A stretch of DNA of 20,467 bases, taken from the IMG/VR virus record IMGVR_UViG_3300037220_000022, positions 1 to 20,467 of that record, one strand, 5' to 3'. Each line of letters starts with the position of its first letter. Positions within the stretch are counted from its first letter, which is position 1. The notes below the pieces were generated by a model. It saw only the letters and a program-made list of their open reading frames with translations, made no database searches and was not told the origin of the DNA. A program made the position numbers and the translations under genes. Below, one piece after another: positions 1 to 8,273 of this stretch. This DNA is from a virus.

Positions 1-246
1 GCGCTCCTCGATCGCTCGATCGAAGAGCAGCGGAGAGCGCAGATCTGCGCCGGCATCGTGGCCGCGGCCGTTTTCAATGCGAACCCATTCCGCGGCAAGC
101 ACGCGAAAGCTGTCAAGCCGCTCGAGTTCGTTGCCGAGGATCCGCGGAAGCGCGAGGGCGAGATGGACGTCGAGGCGCAGGGCCTCGCGTTTATCGCCGC
201 ATGGTCTTCGATCGCAGGAAATAACTTGAAACACGAGCCAAACTAA
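1..246 (+). CDS. 3' end of a tail assembly chaperone-like gene (partial)
   Basis: The reading frame is open from the first base to TAA at 244-246, so the gene starts upstream of the window. About 81 residues are visible. The stretch with DRSIEEQRRAQICAGIVAAA followed by FNANPFRGKHAKAVKPLEF resembles the C-terminal part of phage tail assembly chaperones (the lambda G/T type), which often carry a short helix with AxIxNANR and a following 'xxFxP' segment. Its position directly before a tape measure gene, with only one base between them, is the normal place for such a chaperone. A GTG at 58 is an internal codon rather than the likely start. The family call is inference from position and pattern; that this is a translated gene is fairly safe. 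A programmed frameshift, common in this family, would lie upstream and cannot be assessed. Confidence 0.55.
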   Translation, partial: ALLDRSIEEQRRAQICAGIVAAAVFNANPFRGKHAKAVKPLEFVAEDPRKREGEMDVEAQGLAFIAAWSSIAGNNLKHEPN

Positions 247-247
247 A

Positions 248-3200
248 TTGGCACAATCTCTCGGAACGCTCTTCGTCGACCTGAAGGCCAATACCGCTGA
301 CTTCGTCAGCGGAATGTCGAAGGCCAGCTACATTTCGAAGCAGGCCGGCCGAGACATTCAGTCGTCGTTCGCGAACGTCGGCAACATTATCTCCCGCGCT
401 CTTTCTCCCCTCGGTACGATCGGTCCGGCAATCTCCTCGTCGCTCTCGGAAATAGGATCGGCCGCCGGCTCCGCCATGAAGTCCTTCGGTGCGATGGGCG
501 GAGCTCTCGGCGCGGTCGCCGCTGTTTCCGCCGGCGCCGCCGCAGCCGTCGGCGCAGTCACGGCCGGCACAATCGGCCTCGCGATTCACACGGCGGAATC
601 CGCAGCAAAACTCTTTCAACTCTCGCAAGCGACAGGTGTGTCCGTCGAGGCGCTCTCCGGCCTCGGGTTCGTGGCGAAGCAAGTCGGCGTCGATCAGGAG
701 ACGCTCGCAAAATCGCTCGAGCGGATGAGCAAGTCCGCTTTCGCGGCTGCGACGGCGCCGGCGGGAGCGGTGAACGCTTATACGCGGCTCGGGATCGCGG
801 TCCGCGATTCCTCGGGCCAGATCCGATCGACCGAAGCGATCTTCGCGGACCTCGCGGCAAAATTCGCTGCGATGCCCGACGGCATCACGAAGTCCGCGCT
901 CGCGATGCAGATTTTCGGCCGCGGCGGCGCGGAGATAATCCCCGTGCTCAACCTCGGGCGCCAGGGCGTCCAGGATCTTCTCGACACGGCTCAAAAACTC
1001 GGCGTGGTGATGGACACCGCGACGGCCGCCGCGGCCGAGCGCTTCTCCCAGGGAATCGGCGTCCTCGAGGCCGGCGCGCAAGGCCTCGCGAACACGCTCA
1101 TGCGCGATCTACTGCCGGCGCTCACCGCCGTCGAGGACCGCATGGTCTCGGCGTTCAAGGACAAAGATTCCGGGTTGGTGAAGTTCATCGGCGAGCTCGC
1201 GGATCTTGTCAAAGGGACGATCGGAGTCGCCGACACCTGGATCACCGCCGGTGAGACGATCAGCGACGTCCTCGCGGCGATCGACGAGTCGGCGGTAGAG
1301 AACGGCCGCGGCGTCCACGATTCGATCGCCAAAGCGCTCGTCTTCGATTTCTCCGGAGCGGAAAAGGCCGCGAGCGACAGCGCCGCGCGCGTCGCAGCGA
1401 TCTGGTCGAAGTTCTCGGACACGAATCGAAAGCGATGGGCGGACGACACCAAGTTCCTGAAGGATCTGACCGCAAAGAGCTCGCCCTCCGCTCCGCCGCC
1501 CGGGCCAGGCGCGAAGGGCGCGGACACGACCCCTCTGACGGCGCGATCGAACGCGATCGCCGAGACGATCGCAAAGCTCATCGCGCAGGAGAACGCCGAG
1601 GGCCGGCTCGCGAACGCGATTTCTTCCGTCACCGCCAACACCATCCTCGCGACGGCCGCGGCCAACGCGCAGAAAGAAATCGACGACCTCGAAGTCCGCT
1701 CCGCTCGAGAAAAGATCACCGTCACGGAGAGCGAGAAGTCGACGATCCGCGACGTCATCGCGCTCACCGAGGCTTATAAAGCCGCTTACTCCGATAACAA
1801 GGCGGTCGAGGAGTCGATTCAGAAAACGACCCTCGAAACGAAATCGCTCGGCGAGCTCGCAAACGCCTACGGTGTGAGCGCCGAGGCCGTGAAGAATGCC
1901 GAGCTCGCGGCGAAGGTCGCGCCATTCCAGCAGCAAGCCGAAGCGATCGACGTCGTCATCGAGCATTTCAAAAAGCTCGGGATCTCGGCCGACCTGACGC
2001 ACGAGCTCGACAAAACGATCTCGGATCTAAAAAAGACGGGCGCATCGGCCGAGGAGCTCAAGCCGCTCGAGGACGCGTTCAAAATCCTAAAGACCGGCGG
2101 CGCGTCGGCGGACGTGCTCGCTCCGCTCGAGAACGCCTACACCGAGCTCACAACCAAGATTGAGCGGATGACGGCGACCGAACGCACAGCCGAATCCGCG
2201 CGCGAGTCCGCCAGCTTCGCCCAGACGATCACCGACCTGCAGCAGGAGACGCAGCAGCAGGAACGATTGACGCTTGCGATCCTCGCCGGTGCCGAAGCCG
2301 CGAAGCAGCAGAAGATCGAAGGCCAGGTCGAGCAATACGAAAAACAAAACCCGCTGCTATCAAAAGCGCCTGGCGGGGAAGTCGACTCCTACCGGCAATC
2401 TCTCCAGCAGCTCGGCGAGCTCGAGCGCGTGAACGCGGCGGCCGAGGAAGTCGCGGCGTCGCAGTCGTTCGAGGAGATTGGAGAGAAAATCGCGGCGCTC
2501 GAGGAGCTCCGCGCCAAGGAAGTCGCCGCCGGCGAGGACCGCAAGAATATCGCCGCCACGGATGCGCTGATCCATTCGAAAGAGATCGACTGGATCATCG
2601 AGTACCAGAAGTACGTCTCGAAAAAGATCGACTGGATCATCGAGTACCAGAAGTACGTCGCCGACACGACCAATCAGGAGCTCCTCGGAAACGCCAAGCT
2701 CTTCGATTCGCAACAGCAGCTCCTCGAGCAGTGGGACGAGGCCGCGATGAAAGTCGGCGACCTCTCCGAAAAGTTCCAGGCCTTCCTCAACGAGATGTCG
2801 CAGGAGGGACAGAACCTCGGCGAAAATTTGTTCGGCAATCTGAAGTCCTACATCGGCGGCGTCGAAGATCAGCTCGCGAAGCTCGTCGTCACGGGCCGCG
2901 CTAACTTCCAGAAATTGATGGAGAGTTTCGAAGAGTCGCTCGTTAAGTCGACGATCCAGAAAGGCGTGAGCGCACTCTCGGGCGGCCTCGAGACGGCGAT
3001 CTTCGGCGAGAAATTCCCTGGCGAGAAAGAGGGCAAGCTCGGCGCGAGTGCGGGAAACCCGATGTTCGTCCGGGAAGTGAACGCGCGCGCCGGCGGCGTG
3101 GCGGCCGCTCCGATCGGCGGATCAAATTCTTCTCTCTCGGGTATTGCGCCAGGCGCGCCGGCAACGCCTCCGTTTTTCTCCCCTTCGGAAGCGGCCGCGA

Positions 3201-5644
3201 TCGGCGCGCCCGGGCTCGGGCCCTCTGGATCCTCGTTATCGGATCTCGCGGCGGCAGCCGACAAGCCCGATGGCTCAACGAGCACGAACGCCTTCTACGT
3301 AACCCCGGTCGATGAGGCGGGCGACGCCATAGGCGGAAAGCGAGCAGGGGGTGCCTCACCCGAATCGCCGAGTTCTTCCTTCTCGATTGCCGAGCCCGAC
3401 TTTTCCGGCCTCTCGCCGGCGGAAACGCCGAGCTCCTCGTTTGCGATCGTTCCGCCGTGGGCACCGCCTGCAGTGGCCGGAGGATCCTCGATCGCAAGTC
3501 CTTCGACGACGTCGGCGACTTCTAACGACTTTTCCTCGCTCCTCGCGAGCTCGTCCGCGTCGACTTCGTTTCCGCTCGCGGTGACAAATTCGTCGACCGC
3601 GACGGAGACGGAGGCCTCGCCCTTCACTTCGACGACCGAGAACAGTTTTTACAATCTCCTGGCGAAGGGGCCCTCCGCGTCGCCGTTCGCTATTCCGTCC
3701 GCTGCGCCAACGGTCCTGCCGGCGACGAACTCCTCGTTCTCGTCACTCGCAACCGGGGCGGCGACGCCTCCTTTTTTATCGCCCTCGGCAGCATCGGTGA
3801 TCTCGCCGGCGGCGGGGGCTTCCTCCAACTCGACGGCCGAAAGTAATTTCTACAATCTGCTCGCCTCGCAAAATTCTTCGTACTCGACGGGGCCCGAACG
3901 GCCGGGCCCGCTTCCCGCTATTGAATCCCGGAGCTCGTCGTTTTCGTTCACGGCGCCCGCGGCCGAGCCATCGTCACCCAGCTCGACGTCGAACAATTTA
4001 TCGACGTTCTTCGCCGCTCCGAATTCATCTTTTTCATCGATCGCGGCTGCAACGCCGGCGGCAGGGCCATCCTCGAGCTCGGTGGCCGAGAGCAATTTTT
4101 ACAATCAGCTCGCCTCGCAAAATTCTTCGTTCTCTTCGATTGAGCCCGGAGAGCCGGTCACGCCGCCGTTCTTCCCTCCGTCGGTCTCTTCCGACCTCGG
4201 GAGCTCTGAGTACACCTCGACGACCGGGCCAAACTTTTACGATCTTCTGGCGGGTTCACCATTGGAAGGCTCGCCGGAGTCGCCGGCGGGCGCGTATGGG
4301 TTGCCTCCACTACCCAGCGCGCCGCCGATCGACATCACTTCCGGACTCGCCGATCTCGAGCTTCCGGAGAGTTCAACTCCTCCCGCGTTTCCTGGATCCG
4401 TTTCGACGACGATAGAAAATTCTCCGCTCACGACGTCGACCCTCACGAATTTCTCAGATCTGCTCGCGAGCGAGGCGGCAATTCCGCCTGCGCTGCCAGG
4501 AACGGCCGCGGCGCCGAGCGGCGGGTTGCTCGGAAACATCTTCGGCAGTTTATTCGGATCGAAGTCCGGACGCGGCGGCGCAGGCGGGCCGACCGGAGCT
4601 CCATCGAGTCCGCTCTACACGGTTAACGTGTCGGGCCCGACGTCCGGATTCAGCGGAGTGCCTGGGGCGCCTTTAACGGAAGGAAGCGGGGGAGGCGGAA
4701 ACCTGCTGACCGGCGCCGGCGGAGGCGCCTCCGGGCTCATCGGCGGTTTGTCCGTTTCGATTGAGAAGTTTTTCGCGAATCTTTTCGGAGTGCAAAATCC
4801 GAAGGGCCTGCCGACTTTGCCTGGCGCTGGATCTCTTTACAACGGTCCGGCCGTCCCCGGTTACGGCGGCGCACCTGGCGCGCCGAGCTCGCCGCTCGGC
4901 ATCCTCGGCTCGCTGCTTCCTATTCCCGGCGCCACAACTGGAACAGGATCGCTCGGCACGGCCGCAAATCCGATGTACGTGATCGTCGTCTCCGGCGCCG
5001 CGGGACCGCTTTCGCCGTCGACGTCGTCGTTCGCAAATCTCGGCGCGCCTGGCTCTGAGCCCGTCGGCTCTTTTTACAGCGGTCCGGAAGTTCCAGGCTA
5101 CGGCGGCGGTGATGAAGATCTCGGCGATACGAGCTCGAGCGCGCCGGCCGGAGGTCTCAGCGGAATCCTCGCGATGTTCAAGTCGCAAGGCTCTAGCAGC
5201 TCGACGGCGCTCGGCACGGCGGCCAATCCGATGTACGTCATCGACGCCGAAGGCGGATCGGGCAGCGGAGGCCTCGGCGGCGGAGGATCTCTTGGCGGTT
5301 TGTTCGGGTCTGGCGGAGATGATTCCGGCTCCGCGTCGGGCGCGGACGATTCAGGCGGAGACCTCGGTGATCTCTTCGGCGGATTCATGGCCTCGGGCGG
5401 CGACGTGATGCCGGGCCAGGCTTACATCGTAGGTGAGCGACGTCCCGAGCTCTTCATCCCTGGACAGAGCGGACACATTCACCCGACGACAGATCTGCCG
5501 GGCTCCGGCGGCGGCCACACAACCCAAGTCAGCGCGCACTTCCACGGCGTCACCGATATGGATTCTTTCCGCAAGTCGCAAGGCCAGATCTTGAGCGAGC
5601 TCCATCGCACGGTCTCGATCGCGAACGAACGGAATCGGAGGTAG
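248..5644 (+). CDS. Tail tape measure protein, 1798 aa, with long Ser/Pro-rich repeat region
   Basis: This protein would set tail length and fill the tail tube before DNA ejection. The start is TTG at 248, one base after the previous stop; it gives MAQSLGTLFVDLKANTADF, the usual tape-measure N-terminus, and no better ATG exists nearby. Order of parts: N-terminal helix (about 1-45); Gly/Ala hydrophobic stretch (about 70-115), a likely membrane-active segment; the motif ATGVSVEALSGLGFVAKQVG (about 128-147) seen in many tape measures; long charged coiled-coil region (about 430-900); Ser/Thr/Pro/Gly-rich low-complexity region (about 930-1700); C-terminal block with GQAYIVGERRPELFIPG, a hallmark of lambda-type tape measures. 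At about 1.5 Angstrom per residue a fully helical protein of this size would imply a tail of roughly 270 nm, but the non-helical region makes that uncertain. No peptidase domain was noticed. It ends 4 bases before the DUF2460 gene. Confidence 0.93.
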   Translation: MAQSLGTLFVDLKANTADFVSGMSKASYISKQAGRDIQSSFANVGNIISRALSPLGTIGPAISSSLSEIGSAAGSAMKSFGAMGGALGAVAAVSAGAAAAVGAVTAGTIGLAIHTAESAAKLFQLSQATGVSVEALSGLGFVAKQVGVDQETLAKSLERMSKSAFAAATAPAGAVNAYTRLGIAVRDSSGQIRSTEAIFADLAAKFAAMPDGITKSALAMQIFGRGGAEIIPVLNLGRQGVQDLLDTAQKLGVVMDTATAAAAERFSQGIGVLEAGAQGLANTLMRDLLPALTAVEDRMVSAFKDKDSGLVKFIGELADLVKGTIGVADTWITAGETISDVLAAIDESAVENGRGVHDSIAKALVFDFSGAEKAASDSAARVAAIWSKFSDTNRKRWADDTKFLKDLTAKSSPSAPPPGPGAKGADTTPLTARSNAIAETIAKLIAQENAEGRLANAISSVTANTILATAAANAQKEIDDLEVRSAREKITVTESEKSTIRDVIALTEAYKAAYSDNKAVEESIQKTTLETKSLGELANAYGVSAEAVKNAELAAKVAPFQQQAEAIDVVIEHFKKLGISADLTHELDKTISDLKKTGASAEELKPLEDAFKILKTGGASADVLAPLENAYTELTTKIERMTATERTAESARESASFAQTITDLQQETQQQERLTLAILAGAEAAKQQKIEGQVEQYEKQNPLLSKAPGGEVDSYRQSLQQLGELERVNAAAEEVAASQSFEEIGEKIAALEELRAKEVAAGEDRKNIAATDALIHSKEIDWIIEYQKYVSKKIDWIIEYQKYVADTTNQELLGNAKLFDSQQQLLEQWDEAAMKVGDLSEKFQAFLNEMSQEGQNLGENLFGNLKSYIGGVEDQLAKLVVTGRANFQKLMESFEESLVKSTIQKGVSALSGGLETAIFGEKFPGEKEGKLGASAGNPMFVREVNARAGGVAAAPIGGSNSSLSGIAPGAPATPPFFSPSEAAAIGAPGLGPSGSSLSDLAAAADKPDGSTSTNAFYVTPVDEAGDAIGGKRAGGASPESPSSSFSIAEPDFSGLSPAETPSSSFAIVPPWAPPAVAGGSSIASPSTTSATSNDFSSLLASSSASTSFPLAVTNSSTATETEASPFTSTTENSFYNLLAKGPSASPFAIPSAAPTVLPATNSSFSSLATGAATPPFLSPSAASVISPAAGASSNSTAESNFYNLLASQNSSYSTGPERPGPLPAIESRSSSFSFTAPAAEPSSPSSTSNNLSTFFAAPNSSFSSIAAATPAAGPSSSSVAESNFYNQLASQNSSFSSIEPGEPVTPPFFPPSVSSDLGSSEYTSTTGPNFYDLLAGSPLEGSPESPAGAYGLPPLPSAPPIDITSGLADLELPESSTPPAFPGSVSTTIENSPLTTSTLTNFSDLLASEAAIPPALPGTAAAPSGGLLGNIFGSLFGSKSGRGGAGGPTGAPSSPLYTVNVSGPTSGFSGVPGAPLTEGSGGGGNLLTGAGGGASGLIGGLSVSIEKFFANLFGVQNPKGLPTLPGAGSLYNGPAVPGYGGAPGAPSSPLGILGSLLPIPGATTGTGSLGTAANPMYVIVVSGAAGPLSPSTSSFANLGAPGSEPVGSFYSGPEVPGYGGGDEDLGDTSSSAPAGGLSGILAMFKSQGSSSSTALGTAANPMYVIDAEGGSGSGGLGGGGSLGGLFGSGGDDSGSASGADDSGGDLGDLFGGFMASGGDVMPGQAYIVGERRPELFIPGQSGHIHPTTDLPGSGGGHTTQVSAHFHGVTDMDSFRKSQGQILSELHRTVSIANERNRR
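2576..2659 (+). repeat. 42-bp perfect-phase tandem duplication in the tape measure gene
   Basis: Two back-to-back 42-bp units (2576-2617 and 2618-2659) differ at one base. Each encodes 14 residues containing KIDWIIEYQKYV or the variant with E for K. The duplication keeps the frame and adds two heptads to the coiled-coil region at about residues 777-804. The near identity points to a recent event. Confidence 0.95.
3521..4474 (+). repeat. Degenerate coding repeats (N-F-Y-x-L-L-A-S type) in the tape measure gene
   Basis: A short motif recurs about every 40-85 residues within Ser/Pro-rich sequence: SNDFSSLLAS (3521-3550), NSFYNLLAK (from 3641), SNFYNLLASQNSS (around 3843-3881), SNFYNQLASQNSS (around 4091-4130), PNFYDLLAG (around 4230-4256) and TNFSDLLAS (4445-4471). 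Two copies share an exact 23-bp block (3859-3881 and 4108-4130). Outside this span the same gene carries other pairs: GTAANPMYVI at about 4956-4985 and 5214-5243, and YxGPxVPGYGG at about 4840-4870 and 5076-5106. The pattern suggests growth by internal duplication. Confidence 0.85.
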
Positions 5645-5648
5645 GGGC

Positions 5649-6296
5649 GTGTCTTTCTTCGAAGTCGAGTTTCCGCGGAACATTTCGTACAAGGCGGTCG
5701 GAGGACCGGGATTTTCGACGATCGTCAACGCGGGCTTTTCGGGAGCGGAGCAGCGAAATCAGAATTGGCAATTCGCGCGCGCGAAGTACACGATCTCGCT
5801 GCAGACGCCGCCGACCGCACAGTTCACCGGAACGCCGCAGCAATTTATCGACCTGCTCCAGGCGTTCTTTCTCGCGGTCGCCGGCAAGGCGAACGGCTTC
5901 CGGCTCTACGACCACAAGGACAACACGTTCACGAACGAGGCGCTCGTGCTCGTGAGCGGCTCGACGTACCAGCTCGTGAAGCGATACGTCAGCGGCGCGA
6001 ATACCTACATCCGCACGATCTCTAAACCGATCGGCTCGCCGGCCGTTGATTACACGGGCGCAGCTCTCGCGGACAGCGTCACGTTCTCGAGCGGATCGGG
6101 AACGGTCGACTACACGACCGGCCTCGTCAGCGGAGTCACAGGCACACCGGTCGCCTCCGGCAAATTTCATTTCCCCGTGCGCTTCGACACCGACGATCTC
6201 GGGATCCAGATCGAGGAATCGAACATCGCCGGCGGCGGGATCATCATCAGTGCGAATTCGGTTCCGCTCATCGAAGTCCTCGCTCCCAACTTCTAA
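5649..6296 (+). CDS. DUF2460 tail protein (GTA orfg12-like)
   Basis: This 215-aa protein matches the DUF2460/TIGR02217 family, found beside the tape measure gene in gene transfer agents and related siphophages and thought to form part of the distal tail. Recognisable features are the N-terminal SFFEVEFPRNISYKAVGGPG, the central FFLAVAGKANGFRLYDHKD (the aromatic 'GFRxxDxxDY' region of the family), and the C-terminal HFPVRFDTDDLGIQIEE followed by IPLIEVL-type residues. Start is GTG at 5649, with a strong GGAGGTAGGGG stretch just upstream that overlaps the end of the tape measure gene. Length is normal for the family. Its neighbours, DUF2163 and NlpC/P60, follow in the conserved order. Confidence 0.9.
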   Translation: MSFFEVEFPRNISYKAVGGPGFSTIVNAGFSGAEQRNQNWQFARAKYTISLQTPPTAQFTGTPQQFIDLLQAFFLAVAGKANGFRLYDHKDNTFTNEALVLVSGSTYQLVKRYVSGANTYIRTISKPIGSPAVDYTGAALADSVTFSSGSGTVDYTTGLVSGVTGTPVASGKFHFPVRFDTDDLGIQIEESNIAGGGIIISANSVPLIEVLAPNF

Positions 6297-6310
6297 AAAG
6301 GCAAAACGAA

Positions 6311-6667
6311 ATGAAATTCACAACCGCGCTCGTCACCGAGTACGCGAAGAAAAAAGCTTTCTCCAAAAAACTCGAGGCCTGGGCGAAGGAGATCCGCGAT
6401 TTCTTCGTCGAGCAGATGCAGGCCGGCGTCCCGTGTCCCTCGCGCGGTCCGTACGTGCTCGTGCTCTCGCCGGACTCGCGGCCGATGGTCGCCTGGGACG
6501 ACGAGCTCCGGAAGTTCGTGGCGAAAGTGAAAATCAAAGAGGGCAAACCAAGGAAGGTCGCAGAGCGCGAAGCCGACGAGTACCTCGAAGCGATCGCAAA
6601 AAAAGCGCAGAAGGAAGAGCGCGTGAAGCTGCTCGTAAAGGCGAATCCGAAGTACCGGAAACGCTGA
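6311..6667 (+). CDS. Small charged protein of unknown function within the tail cluster
   Basis: This 118-aa protein begins at ATG 6311, after AAAAGGC about 10 bases upstream. It is not recognised. It is Lys/Glu-rich with likely helices at both ends (KKKAFSKKLEAWAKEIRDFF near the start and EREADEYLEAIAKKAQKEER near the end) around a short middle with two Pro and one Cys (GVPCPSRGPYVLVL). It has no signal peptide or membrane segment. It lies between the DUF2460 and DUF2163 genes, which are usually adjacent in GTA-type clusters, so it is an extra gene at this point. A structural or assembly role is possible from position only. Coding is supported by codon pattern, ribosome binding site and tight spacing to the gene upstream. 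Confidence 0.75.
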   Translation: MKFTTALVTEYAKKKAFSKKLEAWAKEIRDFFVEQMQAGVPCPSRGPYVLVLSPDSRPMVAWDDELRKFVAKVKIKEGKPRKVAEREADEYLEAIAKKAQKEERVKLLVKANPKYRKR

Positions 6668-6820
6668 AATTTTCGAGTTTTTGGAATGCGTTGCGGCGCG
6701 TCCTGCCGGAGCTTCCGGTCCCGGAGTAGGCGAAACCGAGTTCGGAAAACGAGGCCTCCGGAACGGCCGCGAAATGCGTTGCAACGCTAGAAAAAAGCGG
6801 CCTCTCGCCGCATTCGGCCC
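6668..6820. other. Non-coding gap in the tail operon with palindromes
   Basis: This 153-bp gap is unusual in an otherwise packed operon. It contains CCGGA-GCT-TCCGG (6706-6718), two copies of AATGCGTTGC (6685-6694 and 6773-6782), a perfect 12-bp palindrome GCGTTGCAACGC (6776-6787), and GCGGC-CTCTC-GCCGC about 10 bases before the next ATG. There is no clear Shine-Dalgarno sequence before 6821. A 34-codon Arg-rich frame from 6686 to 6790 is not convincing as a gene. The gap could hold an RNA structure affecting DUF2163 translation; this is inference. Confidence 0.5.
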
Positions 6821-7756
6821 ATGAAGACCTGCTCAGGAGCCCTCAAAGCTCACCTCCAGTCAAACCCGATGTCGCTTGCGTTTCTGTGGAAGATCAAGCG
6901 CACCGACGGGACCATCCTCGGCTTTACCACTTTCGACTCCGACATCAGCTACGACGACGGTCTCGGCGATGGGGCGACGAACTATCTATGCAGCACGGGA
7001 TTTCTCGCCACGGCGAACTCGAGCAAGTCCGATCTCTCGGTCGACAACTCCGAGGCCGCGGGATTCCTAGAGTCGAATTCCATCCTCGAAAGCGACATCC
7101 GCGCGGGGCTCTACGACGACGCGCTAATCTGGATCCGCGTCGTCAATTGGGCCGATCTCACGATGGGAGATCTTCTGCTCCGGACGGGAACCGTCGGCCA
7201 GGTGAAGATGGCAGCCGGCGCGTTTCAAGCGGAGATCCGCGGGCTCTGTTACAAGCTCTCGACTGTGATCGGATCGCTCTTCGGTCCGATCTGCCGCTCG
7301 CAGTTTGGAAGCGGAGCAAACGGCATCGACATGCAGTCTCAGTGGCTCTGTATGGTCGACGTCACGGCGTACGCGCAAACCGGGTACGTGTCGAGCGTGC
7401 CGGACGCGCTGCATCTTGTTCCGCTCGCAACGGGCGGCGTCGTGCTGAAGCAGGTCGGAAGCGCAACGCCGACGGCCGCGGCGCCGGCGGATTGGTTTGA
7501 TGACGGCTATATCGAATTTACGAGCGGGGCGCTCGACGGCCAGGCGTTCGAGATCCGCTCCTGGGACGGAACGACGCTCACGCTTTACCTTCCGCTTCCC
7601 GCAATGCCGGCCGTGAACGATACGTTCTCGATCGAGCCCGGGTGCGATCACACCGTCTACGACTGCAATTATAAATTCGGGAACATCGTCAACTTTCACG
7701 GAGAGCCGTTCATGCCGGGCATGGATAGCATCTTGAATTATCCGAATGCCGACTAG
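6821..7756 (+). CDS. DUF2163 / phage BR0599 family tail protein (GTA orfg13-like)
   Basis: This 311-aa protein has the two-part layout of the TIGR02218 family: an N-terminal DUF2163 domain (about 1-165, with WKIKRTDGTILGFTTFD and SDLSVDNSE) and a C-terminal BR0599 domain (about 215-311, with the Cys-containing GCDHTVYDCNYKFGN and NFHGEPFMPG). Cys275 and Cys282, with Cys residues near GLCYKLS and GPICRSQFG, may form metal or disulfide sites as in relatives. In gene transfer agents the equivalent protein lies in the distal tail between the DUF2460 protein and the peptidase. The start ATG at 6821 gives MKTCSGALKAHLQSNP, which fits the family start; the ribosome binding site is poor. The 3' end overlaps the peptidase gene by 11 bases. 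Confidence 0.9.
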   Translation: MKTCSGALKAHLQSNPMSLAFLWKIKRTDGTILGFTTFDSDISYDDGLGDGATNYLCSTGFLATANSSKSDLSVDNSEAAGFLESNSILESDIRAGLYDDALIWIRVVNWADLTMGDLLLRTGTVGQVKMAAGAFQAEIRGLCYKLSTVIGSLFGPICRSQFGSGANGIDMQSQWLCMVDVTAYAQTGYVSSVPDALHLVPLATGGVVLKQVGSATPTAAAPADWFDDGYIEFTSGALDGQAFEIRSWDGTTLTLYLPLPAMPAVNDTFSIEPGCDHTVYDCNYKFGNIVNFHGEPFMPGMDSILNYPNAD

Positions 7757-8273
7757 CGCCGACGTCGTCGCCACAGCACGCCGCTACCTCAACACTCCAT
7801 TCGCGCACGAGGGACGCGTGCGCGGCCGCGCGCTCGATTGCGTCGGGCTCCCGATCTGCGTAGCGATCGATCTTGGGCTCCGCACGACGTCGGGAGTTCT
7901 GATCGACTCCGATATGTTCGGCGCCTACCCGCGGCAACCGTGCGCCGGCTACTCTACGCACGAAACCGCGAAGAAGACTTTCGTCATGCTCTGGGAGCGA
8001 AGTCCTGCGAGGCGAAATCCCTCTCGCGAGCTGCTCCCCGGCCGCGTGTTGAGCTTGCTCATGGATCCCCGAGTCGGAGTTCCGTTCCACGCCGCGATCG
8101 TGACCGCCGCGGCGCCAGCGCCTACGATGATCCATTGCCTCGGAGGCGGCCGCGCGCGTCTTGTGAATCAAAATTATCGCCGCGGTGATGAAGGTGTTCG
8201 CGAGCACATCATCGACCAAAAATATCTGCGCCGGATCGTGGGAGTGTTTCGTTTCCCCGAGGTCGCGGAATAA
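7746..8273 (+). CDS. NlpC/P60 tail peptidoglycan peptidase (GTA orfg14-like)
   Basis: This 175-aa protein is a cysteine peptidase of the NlpC/P60 type carried on phage tails, where it is thought to cut peptide links in host peptidoglycan during DNA entry. The catalytic Cys is in RALDCVGL (Cys32), the His in VPFHAAIV (His115), and a polar third residue fits His130 in MIHCLGG. The N-terminal ARRYLNTPFAHEGRVRG matches the usual 'ARxxLGTPFxHxGR' lead-in. There is no signal peptide, as expected for a virion protein. The ATG at 7746 lies inside the end of the DUF2163 gene, and the stop overlaps the next start (TAATG), so translation is probably coupled. Its place just before the hub genes is conserved in related tails. 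Confidence 0.92.
   Translation: MPTSADVVATARRYLNTPFAHEGRVRGRALDCVGLPICVAIDLGLRTTSGVLIDSDMFGAYPRQPCAGYSTHETAKKTFVMLWERSPARRNPSRELLPGRVLSLLMDPRVGVPFHAAIVTAAAPAPTMIHCLGGGRARLVNQNYRRGDEGVREHIIDQKYLRRIVGVFRFPEVAE

Noticed and set aside
191-1081. Long minus-strand frame opposite the tape measure gene (and similar ones at 991-1767 and 1109-2002)
   Set aside because: They are Arg/Asp/Glu-rich shadows of the high-GC tape measure gene, with no family pattern and no own ribosome binding site.
3521-5243. CRISPR-like or mobile-element repeats in the Ser/Pro-rich region
   Set aside because: The repeats vary in length and spacing, keep the coding frame and encode protein motifs. They are internal gene repeats.
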